Source: Sphingomonas swuensis (GTDB taxonomy: Bacteria > Pseudomonadota > Alphaproteobacteria > Sphingomonadales > Sphingomonadaceae). Taken from it: a stretch of 64,000 nucleotides of DNA. Numbering within the stretch: the stretch's first letter is position 1; each line of letters opens with the position of its first letter. The translations under genes were made by a program, and so were the position numbers. The notes beneath the pieces are model-generated. The model saw nothing but the letters and a program-made list of their open reading frames with translations, did no database searches and was not told the origin of the DNA. Below, piece after piece: positions 34,983-42,567 of this stretch. The stretch lies in contig NZ_BAABBQ010000001.1 of the NCBI RefSeq assembly GCF_039538045.1, positions 766,001-830,000 on the forward strand, given 5' to 3'.

Positions 34983-36328
34983 CCGACACGTTCGACTTTG
35001 ACCTGTTCGTCGTCGGAGCCGGTTCGGGCGGGGTTCGTGCCGCGCGCATCGCCGCCGGCCATGGTGCCCGGGTCGCGATCGCCGAGGAACATCGCGTCGG
35101 CGGGACCTGCGTCATTCGCGGCTGTGTCCCCAAGAAGCTGCTCGTCTACGGCTCGCACTTCGCCGAGGACCTCGACGATGCCGCCATGTTCGGCTGGGAC
35201 GTCCCGCAGAAGCGCTTCGACTGGCCGGTGCTACGCGACAATGTGCTGGCCGAGGTCAGCCGGATCGAGGGCGCCTATGGCGAGACGCTGTCGAACCACA
35301 AGGTGACCATCCTCAAGACCCGCGCGGTGCTGACGGGCCCCAATTCACTCCGGCTGGACGATGGCCGCACTGTCACCGCGGGCAAGATCCTGCTCGCTCC
35401 CGGCGCGCGTCCGGTGCTGCCCGAGATCCCGGGCGTCGAGCATGCGATCACCTCGAACGAGGTCTTCCATCTCGAGCAGATGCCCAGACGGATCGTGATC
35501 GTCGGCGGCGGCTACATCGCCAATGAATTCGCCGGCATCTTCCACCAGTTCGGTGCGCATGTGACGATCGTCAATCGCTCCGACACGATCCTGCGCGGCT
35601 ATGACGAGCAGATCGTCGACCGGCTGGTCAAGATCAGCCTCGCCAAGGGCATCGACTTCCGCTTCAACGCGGGCTTCTCGGCGATTGAGAAGCAGGAGGA
35701 CGGAAGCCTGCTCTGCCGGATGAAAGGATGCGACGACATCGAGGCCGACGAGGTGCTGTTCGCGATCGGCCGTCAGCCCAACACCGAAGGCCTTGGCCTC
35801 GAGGAACTCGGCGTCGCGCTGAGCGATCGCGGCGCGGTCAAGGTCGACGACCAGTATCGCTCGTCGGTGCCCTCAGTCTTCGCGGTCGGCGATGTCACCG
35901 ACCGGATCCAGCTGACCCCCGTCGCCATCCGCGAGGGCCATGCCTTCGCCGACACCCAGTTCGGCGGCAAGCCCTGCGTCGTCGACTATCACGCCATCCC
36001 GAGCGCGGTCTTCTCGCACCCGCCGATCGGCGCGGTCGGGCTGACCGAGGGAGAGGCAAAGAACCAGCTCGGAGTCATCCGCACCTACACTTCGGACTTC
36101 CGCCCGATGAAGAACGTGCTCGCCGGACGCAACGAGCGCGCGCTCTACAAGATGATCGTCGATGAGGGCTCGGACAAGGTCGTCGGGCTGCACATGATTG
36201 GCCCCGACGCGCCCGAGATCCTCCAGGCCGCCGCCATCGCGGTGAAGGCCGGACTGACCAAGGCCGACTTCGATTCGACGCTAGCGCTGCACCCGAGCAT
36301 GGCCGAGGAACTCGTCCTGATGCGCTGA
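34979..36328 (+). CDS. gor: Glutathione-disulfide reductase
   Basis: 449 residues. FAD-binding VVGAGSGGVRAARIAA, redox-active GGTCVIRGCVPKKL (C-x4-C), NADPH-binding IVIVGGGYIANEFA, and the C-terminal catalytic LHPSMAEE. Reduces GSSG to GSH with NADPH. GTG start overlapping pgi: one transcript links NADPH-producing sugar metabolism and glutathione recycling. gshB lies 14 kb downstream. Confidence 0.95.
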   Translation: MTDTFDFDLFVVGAGSGGVRAARIAAGHGARVAIAEEHRVGGTCVIRGCVPKKLLVYGSHFAEDLDDAAMFGWDVPQKRFDWPVLRDNVLAEVSRIEGAYGETLSNHKVTILKTRAVLTGPNSLRLDDGRTVTAGKILLAPGARPVLPEIPGVEHAITSNEVFHLEQMPRRIVIVGGGYIANEFAGIFHQFGAHVTIVNRSDTILRGYDEQIVDRLVKISLAKGIDFRFNAGFSAIEKQEDGSLLCRMKGCDDIEADEVLFAIGRQPNTEGLGLEELGVALSDRGAVKVDDQYRSSVPSVFAVGDVTDRIQLTPVAIREGHAFADTQFGGKPCVVDYHAIPSAVFSHPPIGAVGLTEGEAKNQLGVIRTYTSDFRPMKNVLAGRNERALYKMIVDEGSDKVVGLHMIGPDAPEILQAAAIAVKAGLTKADFDSTLALHPSMAEELVLMR

Positions 36329-36334
36329 GCCGAG

Positions 36335-36365
36335 TGCCCGCCGTCCCGAACCTCGGCGGCGGGCA
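36335..36365 (+). terminator. Hairpin after gor
   Basis: Perfect 9-bp inverted repeat TGCCCGCCG (36335-36343) / CGGCGGGCA (36357-36365), loop 13 nt, no T-run. It lies 7 nt after the gor stop and 30 nt before the next GTG, so it may be a weak terminator or a stabiliser. Confidence 0.55.
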
Positions 36366-36394
36366 TCTCGACGAAGCGCGATGCGACCGGCTAC

Positions 36395-37990
36395 GTGGCG
36401 TTCGTGACCTACGACGCGATCATCATCGGTGCCGGCCACAACGGCCTCGTCTGCAGCTACTATCTCGCGAAGAAGGGCCTCAAGGTCCTGATCCTCGAGG
36501 CGCAGCCCAACGTCGGCGGCGCCGCGGTCACCGACGAGTTCCTCCCCGGCTTCCGCAACAGCGCCGCCAGCTACACGGTCAGCCTTCTCAATCCCAAGGT
36601 CATCCGGGATCTCGACCTTGCCCGGCACGGGCTCAAGGTCGTGCTTCGCAAGCAGGACAACTTCCTGCCGGGCGACGGCGACTATCTTCTCGGCGGCCGC
36701 AATGGCCTGACCCGCTCGGAGATCGTCCGGCACCACCCCGAGGACGGCGTCGGCTACGACCGCTACATGGCCGAGCTCGAGACCGTCGTCCCGCTCATCC
36801 AGAAGTGGCTGCTCAAGGCCCCTCCGCAGGCGGGCGGGGGCATCGGCGGGCTTCCGACCATGCTCAGCCTCGGCCGCGATCTCGTCGGCCTTACGACCGA
36901 CGAGATCCGCACCGTCCACGACTATGCCACCAAGTCGGCTGGCGACATCCTCGACCGCCACTTCAAGGGCGATCTCGCCAAGGCGCTGTTCGGCTTCGAC
37001 GGCGTGGTCGGCAACTTCGCCTCGCCCTACACGCCCGGCACCGCCTACGTCCTCCTCCATCACCTGTTCGGCGAGGCCGCCGGCGTGCCCGGTGCCTGGG
37101 GCCATGCGATCGGCGGGATGGGGGCGATCACCCAGGCGATGGCCCGCGCCGCGCGCGAGGCCGGAGTCGACATCGTCCTCAACGCTCCTGCCGAGGAGAT
37201 CATCGTCGAGAAGGGCAGGGCGGTCGGCGTGGTCGCCTCGGGCAAGGCATGGCGCGCGGGCCAGGTCGTTGCCGGGGTCAACCCGCGCCTGCTCTTCCAG
37301 CGCCTGCTTCCCGCCGGCGCGGTGCCCGAGAGCGTCGACCGCCACATGACCAACTGGAGCTGCGAAAGCGCGACCTTCCGGATGAACGTCGCCCTGTCCG
37401 AACTCCCGCGCTTCACCGTCAAGCCCGAGGCCGGCGACCATCTCACCGCCGGGATCATCATGGCGCCGAGCCTCGGCTACATGGACCGCGCCTTCACCGA
37501 CGCGAAGCAGCAGGGCTGGTCGCGCGCGCCGATCATCGAGATGCTGATCCCGACCTCGCTCGACGACGGTCTCGCCCCCAAGGGCAGGCATGTCGCCAGC
37601 CTGTTCTGCCAGCATTTCCGCTTCGAGCTGCCCGGCAACAAGAGCTGGGACAAGGTCCGCGACAAGGTCGCCGATCACATCATCGCCACCGTCGACAGCC
37701 ATGCTCCCGGCTTCGCCGCCAGCATCATCGGCCGCCAGATCCACAGCCCGCTCGATCTCGAGCGCCGCTTCGGGCTGATCGGCGGCGACATCTTCCACGG
37801 CAAGATGGGCCTCGACCAGCTGTTCAGCGCCCGCCCGATGATCGGCGCGGCCGACTACCGCATGCCCTTGCCCGGCCTCTACCTGTGCGGTTCGGGCGCG
37901 CATCCGGGTGGCGGCGTCACCGGCGCGCCCGGCCACAATGCCGCCCGCGCCGTCCTCGCCGATCGCAAGCCGTGGCGCCGCCGCGCATGA
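36395..37990 (+). CDS. Phytoene-desaturase-like FAD oxidoreductase (PYROXD2 type)
   Basis: 531 residues. The dinucleotide-binding motif YDAIIIGAGHNGLVCSYYLAKKGLKVLILEA is at the very start; the C-terminal FAD motif is PGLYLCGSGAHPGGGVTGAPGHNAAR. These are hallmarks of the CrtI/PYROXD2 superfamily. The substrate is unknown; carotenoid desaturation is not implied, as the family is broad and no crt genes are adjacent. GTG start 36395. The stop overlaps the start of the CoA-transferase (ATGA). Confidence 0.85.
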   Translation: MAFVTYDAIIIGAGHNGLVCSYYLAKKGLKVLILEAQPNVGGAAVTDEFLPGFRNSAASYTVSLLNPKVIRDLDLARHGLKVVLRKQDNFLPGDGDYLLGGRNGLTRSEIVRHHPEDGVGYDRYMAELETVVPLIQKWLLKAPPQAGGGIGGLPTMLSLGRDLVGLTTDEIRTVHDYATKSAGDILDRHFKGDLAKALFGFDGVVGNFASPYTPGTAYVLLHHLFGEAAGVPGAWGHAIGGMGAITQAMARAAREAGVDIVLNAPAEEIIVEKGRAVGVVASGKAWRAGQVVAGVNPRLLFQRLLPAGAVPESVDRHMTNWSCESATFRMNVALSELPRFTVKPEAGDHLTAGIIMAPSLGYMDRAFTDAKQQGWSRAPIIEMLIPTSLDDGLAPKGRHVASLFCQHFRFELPGNKSWDKVRDKVADHIIATVDSHAPGFAASIIGRQIHSPLDLERRFGLIGGDIFHGKMGLDQLFSARPMIGAADYRMPLPGLYLCGSGAHPGGGVTGAPGHNAARAVLADRKPWRRRA

Positions 37991-39141
37991 CCAGACCGCT
38001 CGACGGCATCCGGGTCCTCGATCTCAGCCGAGTCCTCGCCGGTCCCTGGTGCACCCAGCTCCTCGCCGACCTCGGCGCCGACGTCGTGAAGATCGAACGG
38101 CCGGGGCAGGGGGACGACACTCGCCACTGGGGTCCGCCGTGGCATGGCGAGGGGGACGAGCGCGTCGCCGCCTACTTTCTCGCCGCCAATCGCGGCAAGC
38201 GCAGTGCCGCGATCGACCTTGCTTCCCCGCAGGGTGCCGAGCAGGTCCGGGCGCTGGCCGAACGAAGCGACGTCGTGGTGGAGAACTTCAAGGTCGGCGC
38301 GCTTGCCAAATATGGGCTCGATGCGGCCACCCTCCGCGCCCGGGACCCGCGCCTCGTCTATGCCTCGATCACCGGTTTCGGCCAGGATGGTCCTCGCGCC
38401 GCGCAGGCCGGCTACGACTTCATGATCCAGGGCCAGGCCGGGCTGATGAGCATTACCGGTCTTCCCGACGAGGTCGCCAATGGCGGTCCGCTCCGCGCCG
38501 GGGTCGCCATCGTCGACCTGTTCACCGGAATGTACACCGCCAACGCCATTCTCGCCGCGCTGGTCCGTCGCGGGACGACGGGTGAGGGAGCGACCATCGA
38601 CAGCGCCCTGTTCGACTGCGGTCTCGCGCTCCTCGCCAATCAGGCCTCCAACTATCTCGTCGGCGGCAAGGAACCCTCGCGTCAGGGAAACACGCACCCC
38701 AACCTCGTTCCCTACCAGCCCTTCGCTTGCGCCGACCTGCCGCTGATCATCGCTGTCGGCAACGATCGCCAGTTTGCCGCGCTCGCCGCGCTGCTCGGGC
38801 GAGCCGAGTGGGGCAGCGACCCCCGTTTCGCCACCAACGCGGCTCGCATCGCCAACCGCGCCGAGCTGGTCGCCGCGATCGAAGCGATCACCCGCACCCG
38901 GCCGGCGGCCTTCTGGTACGAGGCCTGCGAGCGTGCGGGGATTCCTGCCGGCCCGATCAACGGCATCGCCGAGGCGCTCGCCGACCCGCAGGCTACCCAC
39001 CGCGCCATGCTCCGCGAGATGGAAGGAATGCGCCTCCTCGGCGGCCCGCTTCGCCTCGACGGCGAGCGGTTGGACTCCGACCGCCCGCCGCCGCGCTTGG
39101 GCCAGCACACCGCCGAGATCCTCGCCGAGCTCGACGCCTAG
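37987..39141 (+). CDS. CaiB/BaiF (class III) CoA-transferase
   Basis: 384 residues. N-terminal LDGIRVLDLSRVLAGPWCTQLLADLGADVVKIERPGQGDD is diagnostic; the catalytic Asp is in the GYDFMIQGQAGLM block. Moves CoA between organic acids; substrate not deducible. Start: ATG 37987 overlapping the oxidoreductase stop; the much longer open frame beginning at 36334 is a shadow of that gene and should be ignored. Confidence 0.92.
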   Translation: MTRPLDGIRVLDLSRVLAGPWCTQLLADLGADVVKIERPGQGDDTRHWGPPWHGEGDERVAAYFLAANRGKRSAAIDLASPQGAEQVRALAERSDVVVENFKVGALAKYGLDAATLRARDPRLVYASITGFGQDGPRAAQAGYDFMIQGQAGLMSITGLPDEVANGGPLRAGVAIVDLFTGMYTANAILAALVRRGTTGEGATIDSALFDCGLALLANQASNYLVGGKEPSRQGNTHPNLVPYQPFACADLPLIIAVGNDRQFAALAALLGRAEWGSDPRFATNAARIANRAELVAAIEAITRTRPAAFWYEACERAGIPAGPINGIAEALADPQATHRAMLREMEGMRLLGGPLRLDGERLDSDRPPPRLGQHTAEILAELDA

Positions 39142-39251
39142 GAACCACCCCGTGGCGCAGCCATGGGAATCGGAACCGCTGCCGAAGGCGGTGGTGTAGC
39201 GGCGGATACCCTTCTTCGATGCCCGGGGTTCGACTGAGCCCTCTCGCCCAT

Positions 39252-39283
39252 AAGAAAAGGCCGGCGATCCGAAGATCGCCGAC
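39252..39283 (-). terminator. Rho-independent terminator after beta-barrel gene
   Basis: GGCGATC (39263-39269) pairs with GATCGCC (39274-39280) around a CGAA loop; on the minus strand the hairpin is followed by CCTTTTCTT. It is downstream of the outer-membrane protein gene on that strand. Confidence 0.85.
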
Positions 39284-39341
39284 CTCTCTTCCAACCCTCG
39301 GAAAGGCTGCCGAAGCTGCCTTTCCGATGAGCCGCGTTCGC

Positions 39342-40415
39342 TTAGCCACGCACCGGAGCGGGCGGCGGCGGGGGCGGCGGGGGCGGGGGAACCGGGCACA
39401 CGTCGGTCGCGAGAACCACCGACCCGTCCGGGCAGGTCTGGGTCTGCGGCGGCGGCGGGGGCGGAGGCGCAGCCTCGACCACCGGCGGCGGCGGCGGCGG
39501 AAGGACTTCCTCGCGAGCGCCACCGAAGTTGAACGCCAGGCTCAGAAGCAGGCTGTGCGACGAGAAGCGGTTGTCGAAATCGCCGCTCGCAGTGGCCGTG
39601 CGGGTGAAGTTGACGTTGGTCGAACCAACGGCAGCCGGACCGCCCGGAACGGCGACGTTCGGCACGACCGCGGTGCGGGTCGAGCTGAAGGCAACCGAGC
39701 CCGGATCGAAGTCGAGGCGGCCGGTGCGGAAGTAGCGATACTTCAGGCCGATATCGACATTGTCGCTGACCGGGAAACGGACGCCGGCGATGCCCTGGTA
39801 GGCCCAGGCGTTGTCACGGTCGCCGAACATCTTGACGCGAGCGCGGCCGATACCGCCACCAGCGTAGAAGCCCGGGCCGCCGTTGCCGCCGAGATCGAGC
39901 AGCGCGTTGACCATGCCCGAAAGCACGCTCACGCGGTTGCTGAGATCGAAGGCGTCGCTGTTGTCGACCGGGAAGACGAAGGTGGTGCCGGTGGTGCCGG
40001 TCGGGTTCAGGCCCGTGGCGACGCCGGTGGTGAAGGCCGAGTCGGCCTCGAACGACTTGATGCGCGAACGCTTGTAGCCGAGCTCACCTTCGAGGCGGAA
40101 GCCACCGAAGTCGTAGCCGGCGACGGCGTCGACGTCATAGCCGCGCTTGAACTTGGTGCGGGTGTTGCCGTTGATGGCAGTCGGCACGGTGGTCAGCGTG
40201 GTCGGCAGGGTGCCAACGACGCCCACGTTCGGAGCCGTGACGGCGGTGCCGGCAGCGGGTGTCTGAACGGTCTGGGTGAAGACCGTGGTGACGTTGTCGT
40301 TCTGCTTCTTCGGGAAGAGGACGCCGCCCTCGATTCCGAAGTAGCCGCCGGTCTGGGCGGCGGCGGGCGAAGCGACGACAATCGCCGCTCCAGCCGCAAG
40401 TAGGTACATGCGCAT
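39342..40415 (-). CDS. Outer-membrane beta-barrel protein with CPDGSV/APVRG tail (paralogue)
   Basis: 357 residues. Signal peptide MRMYLLAAGAAIVVASPAAAQ, then a beta-barrel with GGYFGIEGGVLFPKKQ, GYDFGGFRLEGELGYKRSRIK and IGLKYRYFRTGRLDF segments, aligned in order with those of the protein at 26565. It has longer Thr/Val-rich surface loops. The tail repeats the Pro run, TQTCPDGSVVLATDVCPV, Pro run and APVRG. The pair is clearly paralogous. Minus strand, with its own terminator downstream. Confidence 0.85.
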   Translation of the reverse strand: MRMYLLAAGAAIVVASPAAAQTGGYFGIEGGVLFPKKQNDNVTTVFTQTVQTPAAGTAVTAPNVGVVGTLPTTLTTVPTAINGNTRTKFKRGYDVDAVAGYDFGGFRLEGELGYKRSRIKSFEADSAFTTGVATGLNPTGTTGTTFVFPVDNSDAFDLSNRVSVLSGMVNALLDLGGNGGPGFYAGGGIGRARVKMFGDRDNAWAYQGIAGVRFPVSDNVDIGLKYRYFRTGRLDFDPGSVAFSSTRTAVVPNVAVPGGPAAVGSTNVNFTRTATASGDFDNRFSSHSLLLSLAFNFGGAREEVLPPPPPPVVEAAPPPPPPPQTQTCPDGSVVLATDVCPVPPPPPPPPPPAPVRG

Positions 40416-40625
40416 CGTTTGATCTCTCTCTTTATTGCGAAGATGCGACCGGCCAACTGGTCTGGCGGAAAATGGCTCCCGATTGCTGTGGGTCTAAACT
40501 CAGGAAAGCCGGAGAGTGATGCATTTCTGCAACGCTTTTCAGGACCAGATTCTGCTGCTGGCAGGAACGCCACGCGCCGCCTGTCTTGCGCACATCGATG
40601 GTCTTCCCATTTGAGAAGCAAGACG

Positions 40626-40982
40626 ATGCAAGGACTTGGCACTCAACCCCGGGCAAGAAGCCGCGCCATCGCTGCGCTTCTCGCAATGCTTTACGGGGTC
40701 CTTGCAGGGTTCAGCGTCATTCCGGCGGCCGCGGAGGCGCGCGGAACGACTGCCTTCGAGATCCTCGGCCGCCAGCCCGCGCTCGCCATTGCGACCAGCG
40801 GCGGCAAGCAGGTTGCCAAGGCCAAGCGCCCGGCGCCCGAGCCGTTCCTTACTCCCTCGACCACCACGCCGACCGTCCTCTGCGATCTTCGCCCGCACCT
40901 TACTGAGGGCCGCGAACCGTCGGCCCGCGGAACGGCACGGATCTCCCTTCCCTATCGTGCGCGGGCCCCTCCCGCCGTCTGA
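40626..40982 (+). CDS. Hypothetical secreted protein, 118 residues
   Basis: A hydrophobic N-terminal stretch (AIAALLAMLYGVLAGFSVIPAAAEA, about residues 13-37) looks like a signal sequence after a basic start MQGLGTQPRARSR. The remainder is Pro/Arg/Thr-rich without a known domain. The frame continues upstream to 40419 but this ATG gives a sensible signal peptide. A perfect 10-bp hairpin covers the stop codon, supporting a real gene. Confidence 0.5.
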   Translation: MQGLGTQPRARSRAIAALLAMLYGVLAGFSVIPAAAEARGTTAFEILGRQPALAIATSGGKQVAKAKRPAPEPFLTPSTTTPTVLCDLRPHLTEGREPSARGTARISLPYRARAPPAV

Positions 40983-41009
40983 TCGTCCCCGACCCGAACA
41001 CGATCAGAC
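40977..41009 (+). terminator. Perfect 10-bp hairpin over the stop codon of the hypothetical gene
   Basis: GTCTGATCGT (40977-40986) pairs with ACGATCAGAC (41000-41009), loop 13 nt; includes the TGA at 40980-40982. No T-run. Confidence 0.6.
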
Positions 41010-41050
41010 ACGCCGGGGCCGCTGTGCCCACGGCAGCAAGGGAAACTATC

Positions 41051-41215
41051 ATGTCCACGCAAGCCATCCGGCTGACCGCCCTCCACTATGATGTGGAGCG
41101 CGCCATCTCGCGCGAACTCTCCAAGTCGCGTCCCAATGCACTTCGGCTGTTCCGGCTCCGCCGGACCAAGGGCCTGCTCAAGGATCGCTTCAGGCGGCTG
41201 ATCCGCCGCGCCTGA
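41051..41215 (+). CDS. Small DUF465/YdcH-like protein
   Basis: 54 residues, two helices. The end FRLRRTKGLLKDRFRRLIRRA resembles the L-K-x-x-K-L-x-L-K-D-E-I motif of the DUF465 (YdcH) family, and the N-terminal half has the DVERAISREL helix. ATG 41051 with AGGGAAA upstream; 27 nt more of open frame precede it. Followed by a perfect 12-bp hairpin. Function unknown. Confidence 0.55.
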   Translation: MSTQAIRLTALHYDVERAISRELSKSRPNALRLFRLRRTKGLLKDRFRRLIRRA

Positions 41216-41249
41216 GCGCGGGACCTTCCGCAACCAGCTGAATCAATCA

Positions 41250-41279
41250 GGCGCGAGCGGGCACGGACCCGCTCGCGCC
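41250..41279 (+). terminator. Perfect 12-bp GC-rich hairpin
   Basis: GGCGCGAGCGGG (41250-41261) pairs perfectly with CCCGCTCGCGCC (41268-41279), loop CACGGA. It lies after the DUF465-like gene and before the 41292 gene. No T-run; terminator-like or mRNA-stabilising. Confidence 0.7.
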
Positions 41280-41291
41280 CAAGCCACGAGT

Positions 41292-41612
41292 ATGTTCATG
41301 ACCACCGAAACCGGGCGCGCCAGAGTGGCGGACGACCCCGACGCTCTCGCGCGTCTCGACGAATTGCTGACTGCCTACCCCGACCTTCCGCCTTCGACGA
41401 CGCAGGAGGTCGGAATTCTGCTCAAGGGCCTCGGTCCGCTCGATACGGGGCTGCTCTCGGCGAATGCCGCCGCCTGGGCTAAGGCGGAGCGCTTTCGCAG
41501 CGACCATCCCGCCATCTTCCGCGCCAGTTGGAAGCTTCGCTTGCTGTGGTTCGCGCTCACCATCGCCTTCATCCTCTTCGTCGTCCTGCTGTGGGATGTG
41601 GCGCTGGACTGA
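41292..41612 (+). CDS. Hypothetical protein with C-terminal membrane anchor
   Basis: 106 residues. A soluble helical part (DPDALARLDELLTAYPDLPPSTTQEVGILLKGLGPLDTGLLS) is followed by one membrane helix near the end (LLWFALTIAFILFVVLLWDV). The cytoplasmic domain resembles anti-sigma or zf-HC2-like anchors only in layout; no zinc Cys/His are present. Followed by a 12-bp hairpin at 41621-41652. ATG 41298 is an alternative start. Confidence 0.6.
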   Translation: MFMTTETGRARVADDPDALARLDELLTAYPDLPPSTTQEVGILLKGLGPLDTGLLSANAAAWAKAERFRSDHPAIFRASWKLRLLWFALTIAFILFVVLLWDVALD

Positions 41613-41620
41613 GGCGGATG

Positions 41621-41652
41621 CCGGGGCGGGCGGGCACATGCGCCCGCTCCGG
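41621..41652 (+). terminator. 12-bp hairpin after the tail-anchored protein gene
   Basis: CCGGGGCGGGCG (41621-41632) pairs with CGCCCGCTCCGG (41641-41652) with one mismatch; loop 8 nt. Confidence 0.6.
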
Positions 41653-41661
41653 CAAATTACT

Positions 41662-41680
41662 TGCGAAGTAGGACTTCGCA
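41662..41680. repeat. Short inverted repeat TGCGAAG / CTTCGCA
   Basis: Perfect 7-bp arms (41662-41668, 41674-41680) around TAGGA in the otherwise empty 41653-41801 stretch. Could be an operator or a remnant; no gene is adjacent on the strand that would use it. Confidence 0.4.
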
Positions 41681-41802
41681 TGATTGGCTAACCCAAGGGG
41701 TTCGTCTGAATTGCTTTCCGTTTATCCAGCCTCGGAGCAGGCGGCTGCATTGGGGTTCTGCAAAACGAGGGCGGGGCGACGGCGCGACACCCCCGCCACC
41801 TA

Positions 41803-41829
41803 TGAACTTCGTGAACTTCGTGAACTTCG
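41803..41829. repeat. Three tandem 9-bp units TGAACTTCG
   Basis: Three exact copies of TGAACTTCG in a row immediately downstream of the XpaC-like gene (its stop is at 41836-41838). On the minus strand it reads CGAAGTTCA three times. Confidence 0.85.
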
Positions 41830-41835
41830 CCGCGA

Positions 41836-42567
41836 TCAGGCGTTCCCGCCCGAGCCGTATTTGCTCTCGATGAAGCGGCCCTGGGTCTGGAAGGCGTCGA
41901 GGTCGCGCTTGGCGAGCCGCGCGCTGACGTCGCCGAGTGCCGACCGGCTCGCCGTCAGTCCCTCGACCAGCCGCTGGTCGATCGTCTTGCCCTCGGCATC
42001 GGCTTCGGCACGGTAGGCGGGGGGCACGTTGGCGTAGCGGTCGATGAGGCCAGGCAGGTGCACGCTCATCAGCCGCCGCGCTTCCTGCGCGTCGGGGTCG
42101 TGGACGTCGGTCCGGGCGAGGGTCTGGCGGAGCGTGCCGAGCTCGGCGCTGATCGAATCGACAACGTTCTGCGCCGGAGCGGGGAGGGCACGGCGGTTCT
42201 GGTAGAGGTAGCTTCCGAACCGCTGCACCATCGCGTCGTTGGGCAGGTCGGCGGGGACGGTCGGCGCGGTCGCGTCCTTCAGCACATCGTGGAAGAAGAT
42301 CGCCATCGCCAGCGCGCCCGCGAGGCCGACCGCGGCGAGGAAGCCGAACATGCCGATCGGCATGAACAGGCCGACGATGATGGTCAGCACGCTGATCACC
42401 AGCACGATCATCGCCGCCTTGCTCAGCGCGCGGCCGGTCCGCTCGAGCTTCAGCCGCCGTTCGCGCCCGGCCTGCAGGGCGAGCGGCCCTTCCTTCTCGT
42501 CGATGACCGTCATCACCCGCTCGAAGCGGGCGAGCGCGCGTCCGACCTTGTCCTCGCTCTCGCTCAC
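41836..42567 (-). CDS. XpaC-like membrane protein, partner of TelA
   Basis: 243 residues. A charged N-terminus (ARFERVMTVIDEKEG), two adjacent membrane helices (AAMIVLVISVLTIIVGLFMPIG, FGFLAAVGLAGALAMAIFF), and a helical C-terminal domain. The layout and position directly after telA match the 5-bromo-4-chloroindolyl phosphate hydrolysis (XpaC) family partner, although no enzymatic motif is visible. ATG overlaps the TelA stop by 4 nt. Role in envelope stress or toxic-anion tolerance is inferred from the pairing. Confidence 0.7.
   Translation of the reverse strand: MSESEDKVGRALARFERVMTVIDEKEGPLALQAGRERRLKLERTGRALSKAAMIVLVISVLTIIVGLFMPIGMFGFLAAVGLAGALAMAIFFHDVLKDATAPTVPADLPNDAMVQRFGSYLYQNRRALPAPAQNVVDSISAELGTLRQTLARTDVHDPDAQEARRLMSVHLPGLIDRYANVPPAYRAEADAEGKTIDQRLVEGLTASRSALGDVSARLAKRDLDAFQTQGRFIESKYGSGGNA

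Noticed and set aside
36334..39141. Continuous 935-codon plus-strand frame
   Set aside because: Only its last 384 codons (from ATG 37987) are a real gene, the CoA-transferase. The upstream part is an Arg/Pro-rich shadow of the oxidoreductase in another frame.
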